Assembly: GCF_020873875.1 (NCBI RefSeq)
Contig: NZ_JAHWGU010000031.1
Location: 42,200-106,199, forward strand
Source of the DNA: Actinoplanes sp. DH11
GTDB taxonomy: Bacteria > Actinomycetota > Actinomycetes > Mycobacteriales > Micromonosporaceae
Direction: 5' to 3'
Length of the DNA: 64,000 nt
Positions 42,939-51,394 of this stretch are shown here, one piece after another. The notes beneath the pieces were generated by a model. It searched no databases and was not told the origin of the DNA. It saw only the letters and a list, made by a program, of their open reading frames with translations. Numbering within the stretch: the first letter of the stretch is position 1; each line of letters opens with the position of its first letter. Position numbers and translations under genes: made by a program.

Positions 42939-43453
42939 CCCAGGCCTCCTCGAGGTGTGAACTGTCGTTGCCAGACCGACCGCTGAGCTCGCTGTTCGCC
43001 CGGTTCCGCGGCGGCGACTCCGTGTTCCGCTCTGACGCTATCAAGCCTCAAAGAGGTGTCGACTCCGCGCTGCTGGGATGGGATTCGAGCATCCCCCGAG
43101 AATCGATATCCACCGTATCGGTGGTGGGCCAGCTGGAATGGTGCATCCCGCCGAAGGTTTACTGCCGCCGGAAGTCGAGAATTATCCCCATCGCATTCGT
43201 GTCGACCCGACGGTGGCCCATCAGCAATGAGGTCGGTGGGATGGTGAGGCGCGACCCTGGAATCGCCCGGCGAAGCACTCAACTCGGCAAATCCGTGCAC
43301 CCCTAGGGTACCGCCGCCGAGTCGCCTGGCTGTGACCCAGCGTCATCCGGCGCCCGGGTAGGTGACGCTTCGGCATGCTGGCGCCCGCGGAGCCGTGTCC
43401 GCGCCTATCGATGATCGTTGTGGCGGTCGTGACGGACAGGGCGGAAGCGATCG
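42939..43453. other. Gene-free spacer upstream of decayed transposase
   Basis: About 515 bp. Near 42990 there is a short copy of the repeat tail (GCTCGCTGTTCGCCCGG). Open frames across 43000-43300 have no coding-like composition. A 16-bp string GCACTCAACTCGGCAA at ~43277 also occurs near 13795 beside the broken integrase; this may be chance. The last ~100 bp may be the left end of the transposase element. Confidence 0.5.
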
Positions 43454-44869
43454 ATGTGTTGGCGGTTCCGTGAGCAGCTCTACCGATGCATGACCAGGCG
43501 GGCCGACGCGTTGTTCGAGCTGACCGAAGCCCTGCTGTGCACCGAAGGGCCGGTCAAGACGCTGGTCGGGCTGTCCCTCGCCCCGGAGCACCGGCGGGCC
43601 ACGGCGCCATGTACGACGCGCTGAATGCGGGGCGCATCGACGTCGCGTCGCTGCGCCGACAGTTGGCCGGGTTGCCGTTGCCGCGGGCGGCGGACGGCCG
43701 CCTGGTCCTCGCGGTGGATGTCTCGCCGTGGCTGCGGCCGGACGGCGACTGCAGTCCGCAGCGTTCCTTCTGCCACACCTACGGGCGCGGCAAGGACGAA
43801 CACCGGATGATCCCGGGCTGGCCGTACTCGATCGTCGCTGCCTTGGAGACCGGACGCACCTCGTGGGCCGCCCTGCTCGACGCGGTCCGGCTACCGCCCG
43901 GCGCGGACGTCACCACGATCACCTGCGCGCAGATCCGCCAGCTCGTCGACCGCCTCACCGCCGCCGGGCAGTGGCAGGCCGGCGACCGCGACATCCTCAT
44001 CGTGCTCGACGCCGGCTACGAGGCCCCGCGCATCGCCTGGCTGCTGCGGGACCTGCCCGTGGAGATCCTCGGCCGGATGCGCTCCGACCGGGTGCTGCGC
44101 TGTGCGACCCCACCCCGCGTCTACCAGCCACTGGGCGGCCGGCCAAGCACGGCGGCGAGTTCGTGTTCGGCGACCCCGCCACCCGGGACACCGGACACGC
44201 GGTCACGCACACCGACACCCGGCTCTACGGCCAGGTTCGGGGGCAAACCTGGGACCGGCTGCACCCACGACTGACCCGCCGCGCCGCCTGGGTGGATCAC
44301 GACGGGCCGCTGCCGGTCATCGAGGGCACGGTCATTCGGCTTACCGTCGAGCACCTGCCCAGCCGCGGCGAGCCGAAGCCGCTCTGGCTGTGGTGGTCCA
44401 AGATCGACGCCACCGCTGCTGACGTCGACCGGTGCTGGCAGGCATTCCTGCGCCGCTTCGACATCGAGCACACCTTCCGACTGCTCAAACAGACCCTCGG
44501 CGGGACCGCCCCGCAGCTGCGCGAGCCCGCAGCCGCGGACCGCTGGACGTGGCTGATCCTGACCGCGCATACTCAGCTGCGTCTCGCCCGGCCCCTCGCA
44601 CAAGACCTGCGCCGCCCTGGGAACGCCCGATGGCGCCTGAGCGGCTCACCCCGGCCCGGGTGCGGCGCGGGTTTCGGAACCTCCGAGCGACCAGCGGCTC
44701 ACCCGGGCGTGCGCCTAAACCCAGCCACCCTGGCCCCGGACGCCCGCCCGGCTCCCGCAAGCGGCAGCACGCTGCCCGTCACGACGTCGGACTCATCCTG
44801 GTCACCGGCCAGGCACATCAGGGACCGGCCCATCACAAGAAAGGCACCAAGCCCCGCCGCGCTGGTTAA
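43454..44869 (+). pseudogene. DDE transposase with multiple frameshifts (NF041680-type)
   Basis: The protein can be followed through four segments in changing frames. From ATG 43454: 'CWRFREQLYRCMTRRADALF'. From ~43605: 'MYDALNAGRIDVASLRRQLA', 'RLVLAVDVSPWLRPDGDCSP' and 'DILIVLDAGYEAPRIAWLLR'. From ~44140: 'KHGGEFVFGDPATRDTGHAV' and 'FLRRFDIEHTFRLLKQTLGG'. From ~44610: 'RPMAPERLTPARVRRGFRNL' and a basic tail to 44869. Three shifts separate them, so no full-length protein can be made. The motifs match the ~450-residue putative transposases common in Streptomyces and relatives. Confidence 0.82.
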
Positions 44870-44926
44870 AAGACAAGCTCAGAACCTGTCGTCTGCGGGC
44901 CTACTATCGGATCAGTCAAATGAGCC

Positions 44927-44954
44927 GTGACCGCGATGTGGTCGTCGCGGTCAC
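44927..44954. terminator. Hairpin between transposase remnant and BTAD-LysM gene
   Basis: GTGACCGCGA and TCGCGGTCAC, a perfect 10-bp stem with an 8-nt loop. It lies 73 bp after the stop of the minus-strand BTAD-LysM gene and also after the plus-strand transposase remnant. Confidence 0.65.
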
Positions 44955-45027
44955 GCTCAACCCGGCCCAGGTGCCCGTTGGTTCGCAGTTCAGATTCTTG
45001 GAGGGTGGGCACCTGATCACCGGCGTC

Positions 45028-47658
45028 TTACTTCGTCAGGGGTGTACGGAGGTCGTTGGACAGTGCGATTGTCTCGTCCTCGGGCTGCGCGTCTAGTTCG
45101 GCTAACGCGGCCGTGACGGCGCGCAGCAGTGTGCGGACGCCGTCGGTGTCGCCGGTGGCGTGGCGGGCGCGCATGGCGGTGCGGTAGAGCTGCTCGTTGT
45201 AGCGGTCCAGGGTGATTGCCTTGTCGAGTAGTGCGCTGGCGGCTTGTGGATCGGTGGGCAGAAGGTCTTCGGCCAGGTGGAGGTGGGCTTGGATACCCCA
45301 TTGGCGCACGCGTTCGCGGTGCGGGTCGACCCATTCGTAGTCGTAGCCGTCGGCAAGCGGGGCGGTGTAGAGCTCGCAGGCTTCGCGTAGCAGCTCGATG
45401 CGTGCTGGCGGGGATGCGAGTTGGGCTTGGTTGAGTAGGTCGCGCAGTCGCCAGATGTCGACCTCGACGGTGGTGGGGTCGAGGCGGTAGCGGGCGCCGG
45501 CTCCTCGTTTGAGCAGGTAGCCGCCTTGGATGGGGCCGGCGGCGCGGCCGAGGACGTGGCGCAGGTTGGAGGCGTTGGTGTGGACTTGTTGGGCGGCTTG
45601 GCGGCGGCGGACGTCGGGGAGTAGGTGTTCGGCGATGGCGTCGGTGTCGGCGCCGTCGGGGTGGCAGGCGAGGTAGACGCCGAGTTCGGCGGCTTTGGCG
45701 CGCAGGTTGTTGCCGGGCCTGGTCAGGTCGTCGACGCGGGGGGTGCCGAGGACGCGGAGGTGGGCGCGAGTGTCGGCTGGTGCGGTCGATGGCGATGCGG
45801 GCACCGAGGGCTCGGGTGCCGGGGGTTCGGGCGGCTGTTCGGTTGTGGTGGGTGTGCCGGTGTGGGCTTCGCGGATGGTGTCGAGCAGGGCGAGCGCGTC
45901 GGCGCGGGTGATGACGGCCGGGGCTGGGTCGCTGTCGGCGGTGAGGGTGTGTCCGGGCCAGGGGCCGAGGAGCACGGTGGTGACGTCGAGTCCTTCGGCG
46001 AGGCCGAGGGTGATGTCGGTGCGGCGGCCGGTGGCGTCGGCGGCGCTGCCGATGACCAGCAGCGGCGGTACGGCTTCTTCGGTGGGTGCCTGGTCACGGA
46101 GTGCGGCGAGGTCAGTGACGTCGTGTTCGTCGAGCAGTCGGGCGCGGTGCAGCAGGTGGCTGTCGACGACGGTGAGGGTCTCGGCGAAGTCGCCGGTGAC
46201 GTGTAGCCGGCTCCAGCCGGTGACGTCGGCGCCGAGCAGGGCGGTGAGGGTGGCGCGGTCGATGATGACTTCGGCCCGCTGCTGGGGGTCGTCGATGCTG
46301 CCGCTGGTCAGGGCGGTGATGAGCAGGCCGCGGGCGATGCCGTGGGCGTCGGGTCCGTCGACGCCGACGATGCCGGTGGGCAGGGCCGCGGTCGACGGTG
46401 TGTCGCGGTCGCTGTGGCGTTGGATGGTGGGCAGCGGTTCGGGCAGCGGCGGCGCCGGCAGGCTGGGGACCGGGCCGGGTTGGGGGGTGAAGCGGCGGCG
46501 GTGTTGCCGCCAGAGCAGGGCGGCGGTGGCACTGAGCGCGGCGGCCAGGGCCCAGGGAATGAGGCTGCCGCTGGGCAGGTGCAGGCCGTCGGTGTCGGCG
46601 TGCGGCCCGGTGGGTGCCTCGCTGGGGGAGGAGGACGCCGATGCGCTGGACGGCACGGCGTTGGGTGGCGAGGCTTTGGGCGGTGGGGCATAGGGCGGTG
46701 ACGGGACAGTCGTGCTCGGCGATCCCGTCGACGCGGTCGACGGGGGTGATGCCGGTGTGGTCGGTGCGCCCACCGATGGCGCCGGCGGGGCCGATGTTCC
46801 CGGCGTGGGTGCCGGCGGCGGGGTGGAGGTGCTCGGGGTCGTAGGTGTGGCCCGCGGCTCGGGTTCGTGCCGCGGGGGTGTGGGTCGGGTGGCCGTGGGC
46901 GGTTGGGCGTCGTCGGGTAGGCGCAGTTCCCAGCCGGGCTGGATGAGGTCGCAGTCGGTGAGTTTCGCGCCGGTGGCGACGTGGTGGTGCCGGTTGAGGC
47001 GGCAGATCTCCGGCCAGCGGTCGCTGTCTCCTAGCCATCGGCGGGAGATCTTGGACAGGGTGTCGCCGCGTTTGACCTCGTACACGTGCTGGGTGTCGCC
47101 GACCAGGACGGTGATGGTGCCCGCCTGCAGTGCCCCTTGGCCGGGTGTGGCGGTGTCGGTCGCGGTGGCCGCCACTGGCGCCGTGCTGGCGGGCCCGCCG
47201 CCGTGCGGGGTGCCGATGAGGGCGACGGCTGCGCTGCCGGCGAGGCCGAACAGCAGGCGGTGCAGCGGTGTGGGGAGTCGCCAGCGGGGGATGCGCCAGC
47301 CGACGGCGATGCGCAGCAGGCTTCCGGCCAACAGCAGCATCAGCACAGCCCACAGCGCCCACAGCAGCAGGACGACGGCGGTGACGATGGCGGCCGGTTC
47401 GGGTTGGTAGCCGTCGGCGTTGACGAACGCGGTGACGGTGTCCCAGGACGGCAGGAGTGCGGCCGGTGCGCCGAACAGCCAGGTGAGCAGGGTCGGGGGT
47501 GCGACGGTCAGCGCGGCCACGCCTGTCATGGCGCGGAGCAGTGCGAGGGCGCGTCGGGTTTTTCCCGGTCGGGGGCGGGATGGTTCGGTGGTGGCGGTCC
47601 AGACGCTGTTCTGGCGGGCGTAGCTGGCGGCTTTGCGGTGCACGTGCTCGTCGGTCAT
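45028..47658 (-). CDS. Membrane-anchored LysM and BTAD-domain regulator
   Basis: About 876 residues from ATG 47658; ATG 47724 would add 22. Two or three membrane spans at the start ('IVTAVVLLLWALWAVLMLLL', 'LLFGLAGSAAVALIG') precede a LysM module ('HVYEVKRGDTLSKISRRWLG', 'DCDLIQPGWELRLPDD', ~187-245), which binds peptidoglycan. A long Pro/Thr/Ser tract leads to another span ('LIPWALAAALSATAALLW'). The C-terminal half has an OmpR-like winged helix ('LRVLGTPRVDDLTRPG') and a BTAD helical domain ('VDIWRLRDLLNQAQLASPPA'). Such LysM-BTAD proteins may couple wall sensing to cytoplasmic control. It is divergent from the Hsp70-like membrane gene. Confidence 0.82.
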   Translation of the reverse strand: MTDEHVHRKAASYARQNSVWTATTEPSRPRPGKTRRALALLRAMTGVAALTVAPPTLLTWLFGAPAALLPSWDTVTAFVNADGYQPEPAAIVTAVVLLLWALWAVLMLLLAGSLLRIAVGWRIPRWRLPTPLHRLLFGLAGSAAVALIGTPHGGGPASTAPVAATATDTATPGQGALQAGTITVLVGDTQHVYEVKRGDTLSKISRRWLGDSDRWPEICRLNRHHHVATGAKLTDCDLIQPGWELRLPDDAQPPTATRPTPPRHEPEPRATPTTPSTSTPPPAPTPGTSAPPAPSVGAPTTPASPPSTASTGSPSTTVPSPPYAPPPKASPPNAVPSSASASSSPSEAPTGPHADTDGLHLPSGSLIPWALAAALSATAALLWRQHRRRFTPQPGPVPSLPAPPLPEPLPTIQRHSDRDTPSTAALPTGIVGVDGPDAHGIARGLLITALTSGSIDDPQQRAEVIIDRATLTALLGADVTGWSRLHVTGDFAETLTVVDSHLLHRARLLDEHDVTDLAALRDQAPTEEAVPPLLVIGSAADATGRRTDITLGLAEGLDVTTVLLGPWPGHTLTADSDPAPAVITRADALALLDTIREAHTGTPTTTEQPPEPPAPEPSVPASPSTAPADTRAHLRVLGTPRVDDLTRPGNNLRAKAAELGVYLACHPDGADTDAIAEHLLPDVRRRQAAQQVHTNASNLRHVLGRAAGPIQGGYLLKRGAGARYRLDPTTVEVDIWRLRDLLNQAQLASPPARIELLREACELYTAPLADGYDYEWVDPHRERVRQWGIQAHLHLAEDLLPTDPQAASALLDKAITLDRYNEQLYRTAMRARHATGDTDGVRTLLRAVTAALAELDAQPEDETIALSNDLRTPLTK

Positions 47659-47782
47659 CAGGGTGTTGTCTTTACCGGGGATCCGCCTTTGCGATCCATT
47701 AAGTTGATGTCTGTCTATCGCCATATGAAGAGGAATGTTATTCGGACTCCTCGCGGATCATCCTTTTGCGACACTGCCCGGC

Positions 47783-49594
47783 ATGTCTGCTCACCTGGCC
47801 GTCGACATCGCTGCCTGGTGGACGAGCGCGGTCTACGAGACTGGCGGCGGCGTGCACCCGGTGATCTTCGACGGGCAGCCTCGGCTGCCCAGCGGGGTAC
47901 GCCTGGACCCGCCGTCGGTCGGCGTCGCGGCACTCGCCGCCGGTATGACGGATCCGGACGGCTACCTGCCGGATCCGATGGCGGCGCTGCACGCCGGTGG
48001 GGGACAGGACGCGGTCGCGGCCGTGTCGGCGGTGCTGTGTCATGTCGCGGTCGTCGCAGCCGCGCAGTCGGGGACAGCGATAACCGCCCTCACCGTCGTC
48101 ACCGCCCAGGGTTGGGGGCACCGGGCTCGGCAGCGCCTGCAGCAGGCCGCCACCCTGGCCGGGCTGCCCGAACCGAACCTGGTCACCGCCGCGGCCGCGG
48201 CAGCGGCCGGCGTGGACGGACCCGGCCGGTTCGTTGTGGTCGGCACCGCCCGGCCGCACCTGGCAGTCCTCGACGTGGCCAACGGATACCAGCAGCTCGC
48301 CGCCGCCGTAGTCCTCAACCCCGACGCCCCGGCCGTCGACGACGCCCTCACCCCCGCCGCAGTTGCCGGCGGCGACTGGCGCCTGGCCCGCGAAGTCGAC
48401 CAGGCCCGGGCCAACTTGGCGGTCCACCCGCGGGCGTCGCTGCTGCTACCTGAACCGCACCCGCCCGCCGTGCTGAGCCGCGACGACGTGACCGCGGCCG
48501 CCGCACCGCACCTGGACGGGCTCAAAGAACATGTCGAGCAGTTGCTCGCCGACGCCGACCTCGACGCCGGCGACATCAGCACGGTCGTGTTGGTCGGCGA
48601 CGACCCCGTCGTGGGCGCCCTCGAGGCCGGCCTGGGCGGCGCGGGACTACCCGCGGCGACCACCCTGCGCGACCCGCACGCGATACCGCGCGGTGCGCTG
48701 CGCATCACCCAACCCCTTGTTGGCGGCGCAGCGCAGCAGACGGCGGCGACGGTACGGCTACCGCGGACCCGGCTCACCCTGGCCAACCTGATGCGCATCG
48801 CGGTCCTGGCGGCGTGTTCGGTGGCGTTGCTGTTCCAGACCATCGCCACCGCCGACACGTGGACTCGCGGGATCGACATCACCGACGTGGCACTGCCGGT
48901 GGAAAACCTCGGTGTCGCCGCCGCGCTGGCCGCGCTCACCGCCTGGGCCGCCGCCCAGCTCGTACCGACCACGTGGATCCTGTCGTCGCACGCCGACGAC
49001 CCCGCCACCACGGGGGCGCTGCTGCGACGCGGCTACTTGGGTGCCGCCGTACTCGGCCTGGTCCTGGCTGGGCTGTGGGGTATGGGCACCGGCGTCGGTG
49101 TCGGTTTCACCAACGACAGCTACCTCAACACCGCACTGACCTGGGCCGCGCCCATCAGTGCCAGTGCGGCCGTGATCGCCGTGATCGCACCGCGCATCCC
49201 GGCGGCGTGCCTGCCGGACTGGCTGCGCCGCACCAGCCCACCGGTGCTCACCATCGCGCTGGGCGCCGCCGGCATCTACCTGCAGCAGGCCGCGAACTCG
49301 CTCAGCTTTCCGGTTGACCTGATCGGCATGGTCGGCTTCACCCAAACCGTTGGTGCCGCACTGCTCGGGGTCGCGACCGCGCTGCTGGCCACACGCCAAC
49401 CACTGCTGCGCATCATCACCGCGCTCATCCTCGGGGCCGGCTACGCCCTCGTTGCCGACGTCCGCACCGACCAATACCTCACCACCGCCTGGCTGATTGT
49501 CATGGCCTGGTGGGCGATCACGACCACCGCAACGACGGTACGCACCGCCCTCCCCGCAGGGTGGCCGCGAGGATGGATCACCCCTACGGCGTGA
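47783..49594 (+). CDS. Hsp70-like ATPase-domain protein with C-terminal membrane segments
   Basis: About 603 residues from ATG 47783. The N-terminal ~330 residues follow the actin/Hsp70 fold in a degenerate form: 'HLAVDIAAWWTSAVYETGGG' (phosphate-1 region, with the usual D-x-G-T-x altered), 'TALTVVTAQGWGHRARQRLQ', 'AAGVDGPGRFVVVGTARPHL' (phosphate-2 like) and 'LDAGDISTVVLVGDDPVVGA' (DnaK 'VLVGG' equivalent). No peptide-binding domain follows; instead about seven hydrophobic spans occupy 345-600. ATP hydrolysis is uncertain because phosphate-1 is not canonical. It is divergent from the LysM-BTAD gene 124 bp away, so the two may share control. Confidence 0.72.
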   Translation: MSAHLAVDIAAWWTSAVYETGGGVHPVIFDGQPRLPSGVRLDPPSVGVAALAAGMTDPDGYLPDPMAALHAGGGQDAVAAVSAVLCHVAVVAAAQSGTAITALTVVTAQGWGHRARQRLQQAATLAGLPEPNLVTAAAAAAAGVDGPGRFVVVGTARPHLAVLDVANGYQQLAAAVVLNPDAPAVDDALTPAAVAGGDWRLAREVDQARANLAVHPRASLLLPEPHPPAVLSRDDVTAAAAPHLDGLKEHVEQLLADADLDAGDISTVVLVGDDPVVGALEAGLGGAGLPAATTLRDPHAIPRGALRITQPLVGGAAQQTAATVRLPRTRLTLANLMRIAVLAACSVALLFQTIATADTWTRGIDITDVALPVENLGVAAALAALTAWAAAQLVPTTWILSSHADDPATTGALLRRGYLGAAVLGLVLAGLWGMGTGVGVGFTNDSYLNTALTWAAPISASAAVIAVIAPRIPAACLPDWLRRTSPPVLTIALGAAGIYLQQAANSLSFPVDLIGMVGFTQTVGAALLGVATALLATRQPLLRIITALILGAGYALVADVRTDQYLTTAWLIVMAWWAITTTATTVRTALPAGWPRGWITPTA

Positions 49595-49681
49595 ATACCC
49601 GACGTCAAGCAGTTTCTTGGCGCGCGCCCCAACGAAGGGGTGCAACGTGCCGATCTGGGGGTCCGGTGCGCCGATCGGCCC

Positions 49682-49873
49682 ATGATTACCGCATACGCCG
49701 CCGAGCCCGGTCACGGCGATCTCGGATTCGACCTGGACGAGGTGATCGCGGCGTTCGCCGTCGAACCGTACGCCGTCGGCGGCTTGCCGAGTTTGCGACG
49801 CATCCGTAGGTCTCGGCATCCCCCTCTGTGCTGGGGCGGCCGACGGGCACAAACATCGATCGGTCTGATGTAA
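49682..49873 (+). CDS. Possible small ORF upstream of the RiPP-like operon
   Basis: 63 codons from ATG 49682: 'MITAYAAEPGHGDLGFDLDE' then 'VIAAFAVEPYAVGGLPSLRR' and a basic end. The first 40 residues look coding, but no ribosome-binding site is visible. It lies in the 380-bp spacer between the Hsp70-like gene and the putative precursor. It may be a leader or chance frame. Confidence 0.25.
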   Translation: MITAYAAEPGHGDLGFDLDEVIAAFAVEPYAVGGLPSLRRIRRSRHPPLCWGGRRAQTSIGLM

Positions 49874-49973
49874 TTGCCCTCACGGGGGTTAAGGACATCG
49901 ATGTCCGGGTCATCGCCCCCTCCGGCACCGCCCGGCTTCTTTGCACCGCGGGCCGACGAAGAGGAGTCGATGC

Positions 49974-50189
49974 ATGGACCGGAAGGACGAGGCTGCTCTC
50001 GAGTTCGAGGAGTTGCCCGATGTCGCCGGCTCGGGGCTCAGCGCCCTGATGAACCCCGACCCGAAGATGGAACGAGCAATCCGTGATCTCATCGCTCGGC
50101 TCGATCACCCGTCGGAGGTGACCTTCGGTTGGAACAGTTTTCTGGACTCCGAGTGCACCGCCTCCAAGAACACGAGTTCGAACGGCTAG
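49974..50189 (+). CDS. Putative RiPP precursor peptide
   Basis: 71 residues from ATG 49974 behind GAGGAG. An acidic leader ('DEAALEFEELPDVAGSGLSA') is followed by a helical part ('KMERAIRDLIARLDHPSEVT') and a distinct tail 'FGWNSFLDSECTASKNTSSN' with Trp, Phe, one Cys and many Ser/Thr/Asn. Its last 61 bp overlap the start of the aKG-HExxH hydroxylase gene, so translation is coupled one-to-one or nearly so. The leader-plus-short-variable-core layout and the position suggest that it is the hydroxylase substrate. No recognition motif is certain, and no radical SAM or lanthipeptide enzyme is present in the window. Confidence 0.55.
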   Translation: MDRKDEAALEFEELPDVAGSGLSALMNPDPKMERAIRDLIARLDHPSEVTFGWNSFLDSECTASKNTSSNG

Positions 50190-51394
50190 CCAGCAGCCGC
50201 CCGGATCCTGAGCTGACAGTCAGTCTGCAGAGGTCGCGGGGCAGTCAGACGATTCTGCTTCTCAGTCACATCCTGCGCACCGGGCAGCATGCTGAGGCCG
50301 CGACAATAATCGCTGAGGCGCAGGCGAGGGATTCTTCCGCTGTCCAGCGCCTTCTGCTCAATCCATGGACGGCAGTCTGGGCTGTCGCCAGTGTGCGCGA
50401 GCCCAAGCAAGCGGTCCATCGGCACCTGGTAGAAGGTCTGGCATTGGCCGCAGCAGCCCGGGCAGGGCTATTGGATCGCAAGATTCGCCTGGAGGCAGCC
50501 GAGGGGTCCGTGATGGTTCCCGGTATGGGCTTGCTGTATCTGTCGCGACCCGCTGTTTTGCACGCCGGTAGCCTGCGCGGTATCGGTTGGCATCCGGTGC
50601 GGTACGTCAGTGTGGAACATGGCGGTCGCCGCTTGACAGTGTCCGTCGACGATGTCGACCCGTATCGGGATTGTCACGGTCTGACAGTGACGGGACGCCT
50701 CAGCGGGACGCAGGTCAAGGAGTTGACACGGCATGTAGGCGAGGCGTGGCGCCTCCTGGTCACCTGGGCCCCAAACCGGGCCGCCGAGATTGCTGCGGGG
50801 CTGTCGTCGATAACGCTGCTGCGGGGCGGTATCGGCCATCCCAGCTTAAGTGCGACGTCGGAGGACGCCTTTGGCGGGTTCGCCACGACCATGCCGCTCA
50901 ACGGGGTCGAGTTGGCCGGTACCATGATCCACGAGTTCAGCCACAGTAAGCTCGCTGCGCTCAATTCACTGACACCGCTGGCGTGGCCGGGCAGTTCCGC
51001 GGTCTACTACGCGCCGTGGAGGCCGGATCCTCGACCACTTGTGCCACTGCTGCACGGGATTTTCGCCTTCAGCGCTGTCGCGATGTGGTGGCGTGACCTA
51101 TTGGCGCATCCCGCATTGGCCGGCGATGCGGTCTGGCCGTTTGCCCTGCTGCGGGCGCAGTTGCGCCGGGCACTGTGCCAAGTTGGGGACGACGAACCTC
51201 ACCTGACGGCTGCGGGCAGGCGACTGGTTACGGCCCTTCGTAGCACCGTCGCTGATCTGGACGGCGAGCGGGTTACCGGCCATGTCGAGAGGCAGGCCTT
51301 GAGGGCGATCGCCGATGCGGATACTCGCTACCGTGCGGTCACGGCGCGCCCTCAGGTAGGGGGCGGCTCCAGTTCGCACTCCAAGCGACGGTAA
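50129..51394 (+). CDS. aKG-HExxH-type peptide beta-hydroxylase (mod_HExxH family)
   Basis: 421 residues from TTG 50129, chosen because GGAGGTGA lies just upstream at 50114; GTG 50153 is the alternative. The start 'VHRLQEHEFERLASSRPDPE' matches the family N-terminus. The catalytic motif is 'TMIHEFSHSKLAALNSLTPL' with His268-Glu269-x-x-His272. These enzymes use Fe(II) and 2-oxoglutarate to beta-hydroxylate residues of ribosomal peptides and often occur fused to or next to cyclophane-forming radical SAM proteins (FxsB type). Here it stands alone, coupled to a small precursor-like gene. Its end overlaps the convergent STAND gene by 43 bp. Confidence 0.8.
   Translation: MEQFSGLRVHRLQEHEFERLASSRPDPELTVSLQRSRGSQTILLLSHILRTGQHAEAATIIAEAQARDSSAVQRLLLNPWTAVWAVASVREPKQAVHRHLVEGLALAAAARAGLLDRKIRLEAAEGSVMVPGMGLLYLSRPAVLHAGSLRGIGWHPVRYVSVEHGGRRLTVSVDDVDPYRDCHGLTVTGRLSGTQVKELTRHVGEAWRLLVTWAPNRAAEIAAGLSSITLLRGGIGHPSLSATSEDAFGGFATTMPLNGVELAGTMIHEFSHSKLAALNSLTPLAWPGSSAVYYAPWRPDPRPLVPLLHGIFAFSAVAMWWRDLLAHPALAGDAVWPFALLRAQLRRALCQVGDDEPHLTAAGRRLVTALRSTVADLDGERVTGHVERQALRAIADADTRYRAVTARPQVGGGSSSHSKRR

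Noticed and set aside
13277..43292. 16-bp identity GCACTCAACTCGGCAA at ~13795 and ~43277 as att sites flanking an island
   Set aside because: A single 16-mer match is not far above chance in a 64-kb GC-rich window, the integrase is broken, and no tRNA gene or other boundary supports it.
42935..43300. 121-codon minus-strand open frame in the spacer before the decayed transposase
   Set aside because: No ribosome-binding site, no family pattern, and composition unlike the neighbouring genes.
49974..50189. Precursor read as an FxLD-type lanthipeptide because of 'NSFLDSEC'
   Set aside because: The motif spacing does not fit well and no lanthipeptide synthetase or dehydratase gene is present in the window.
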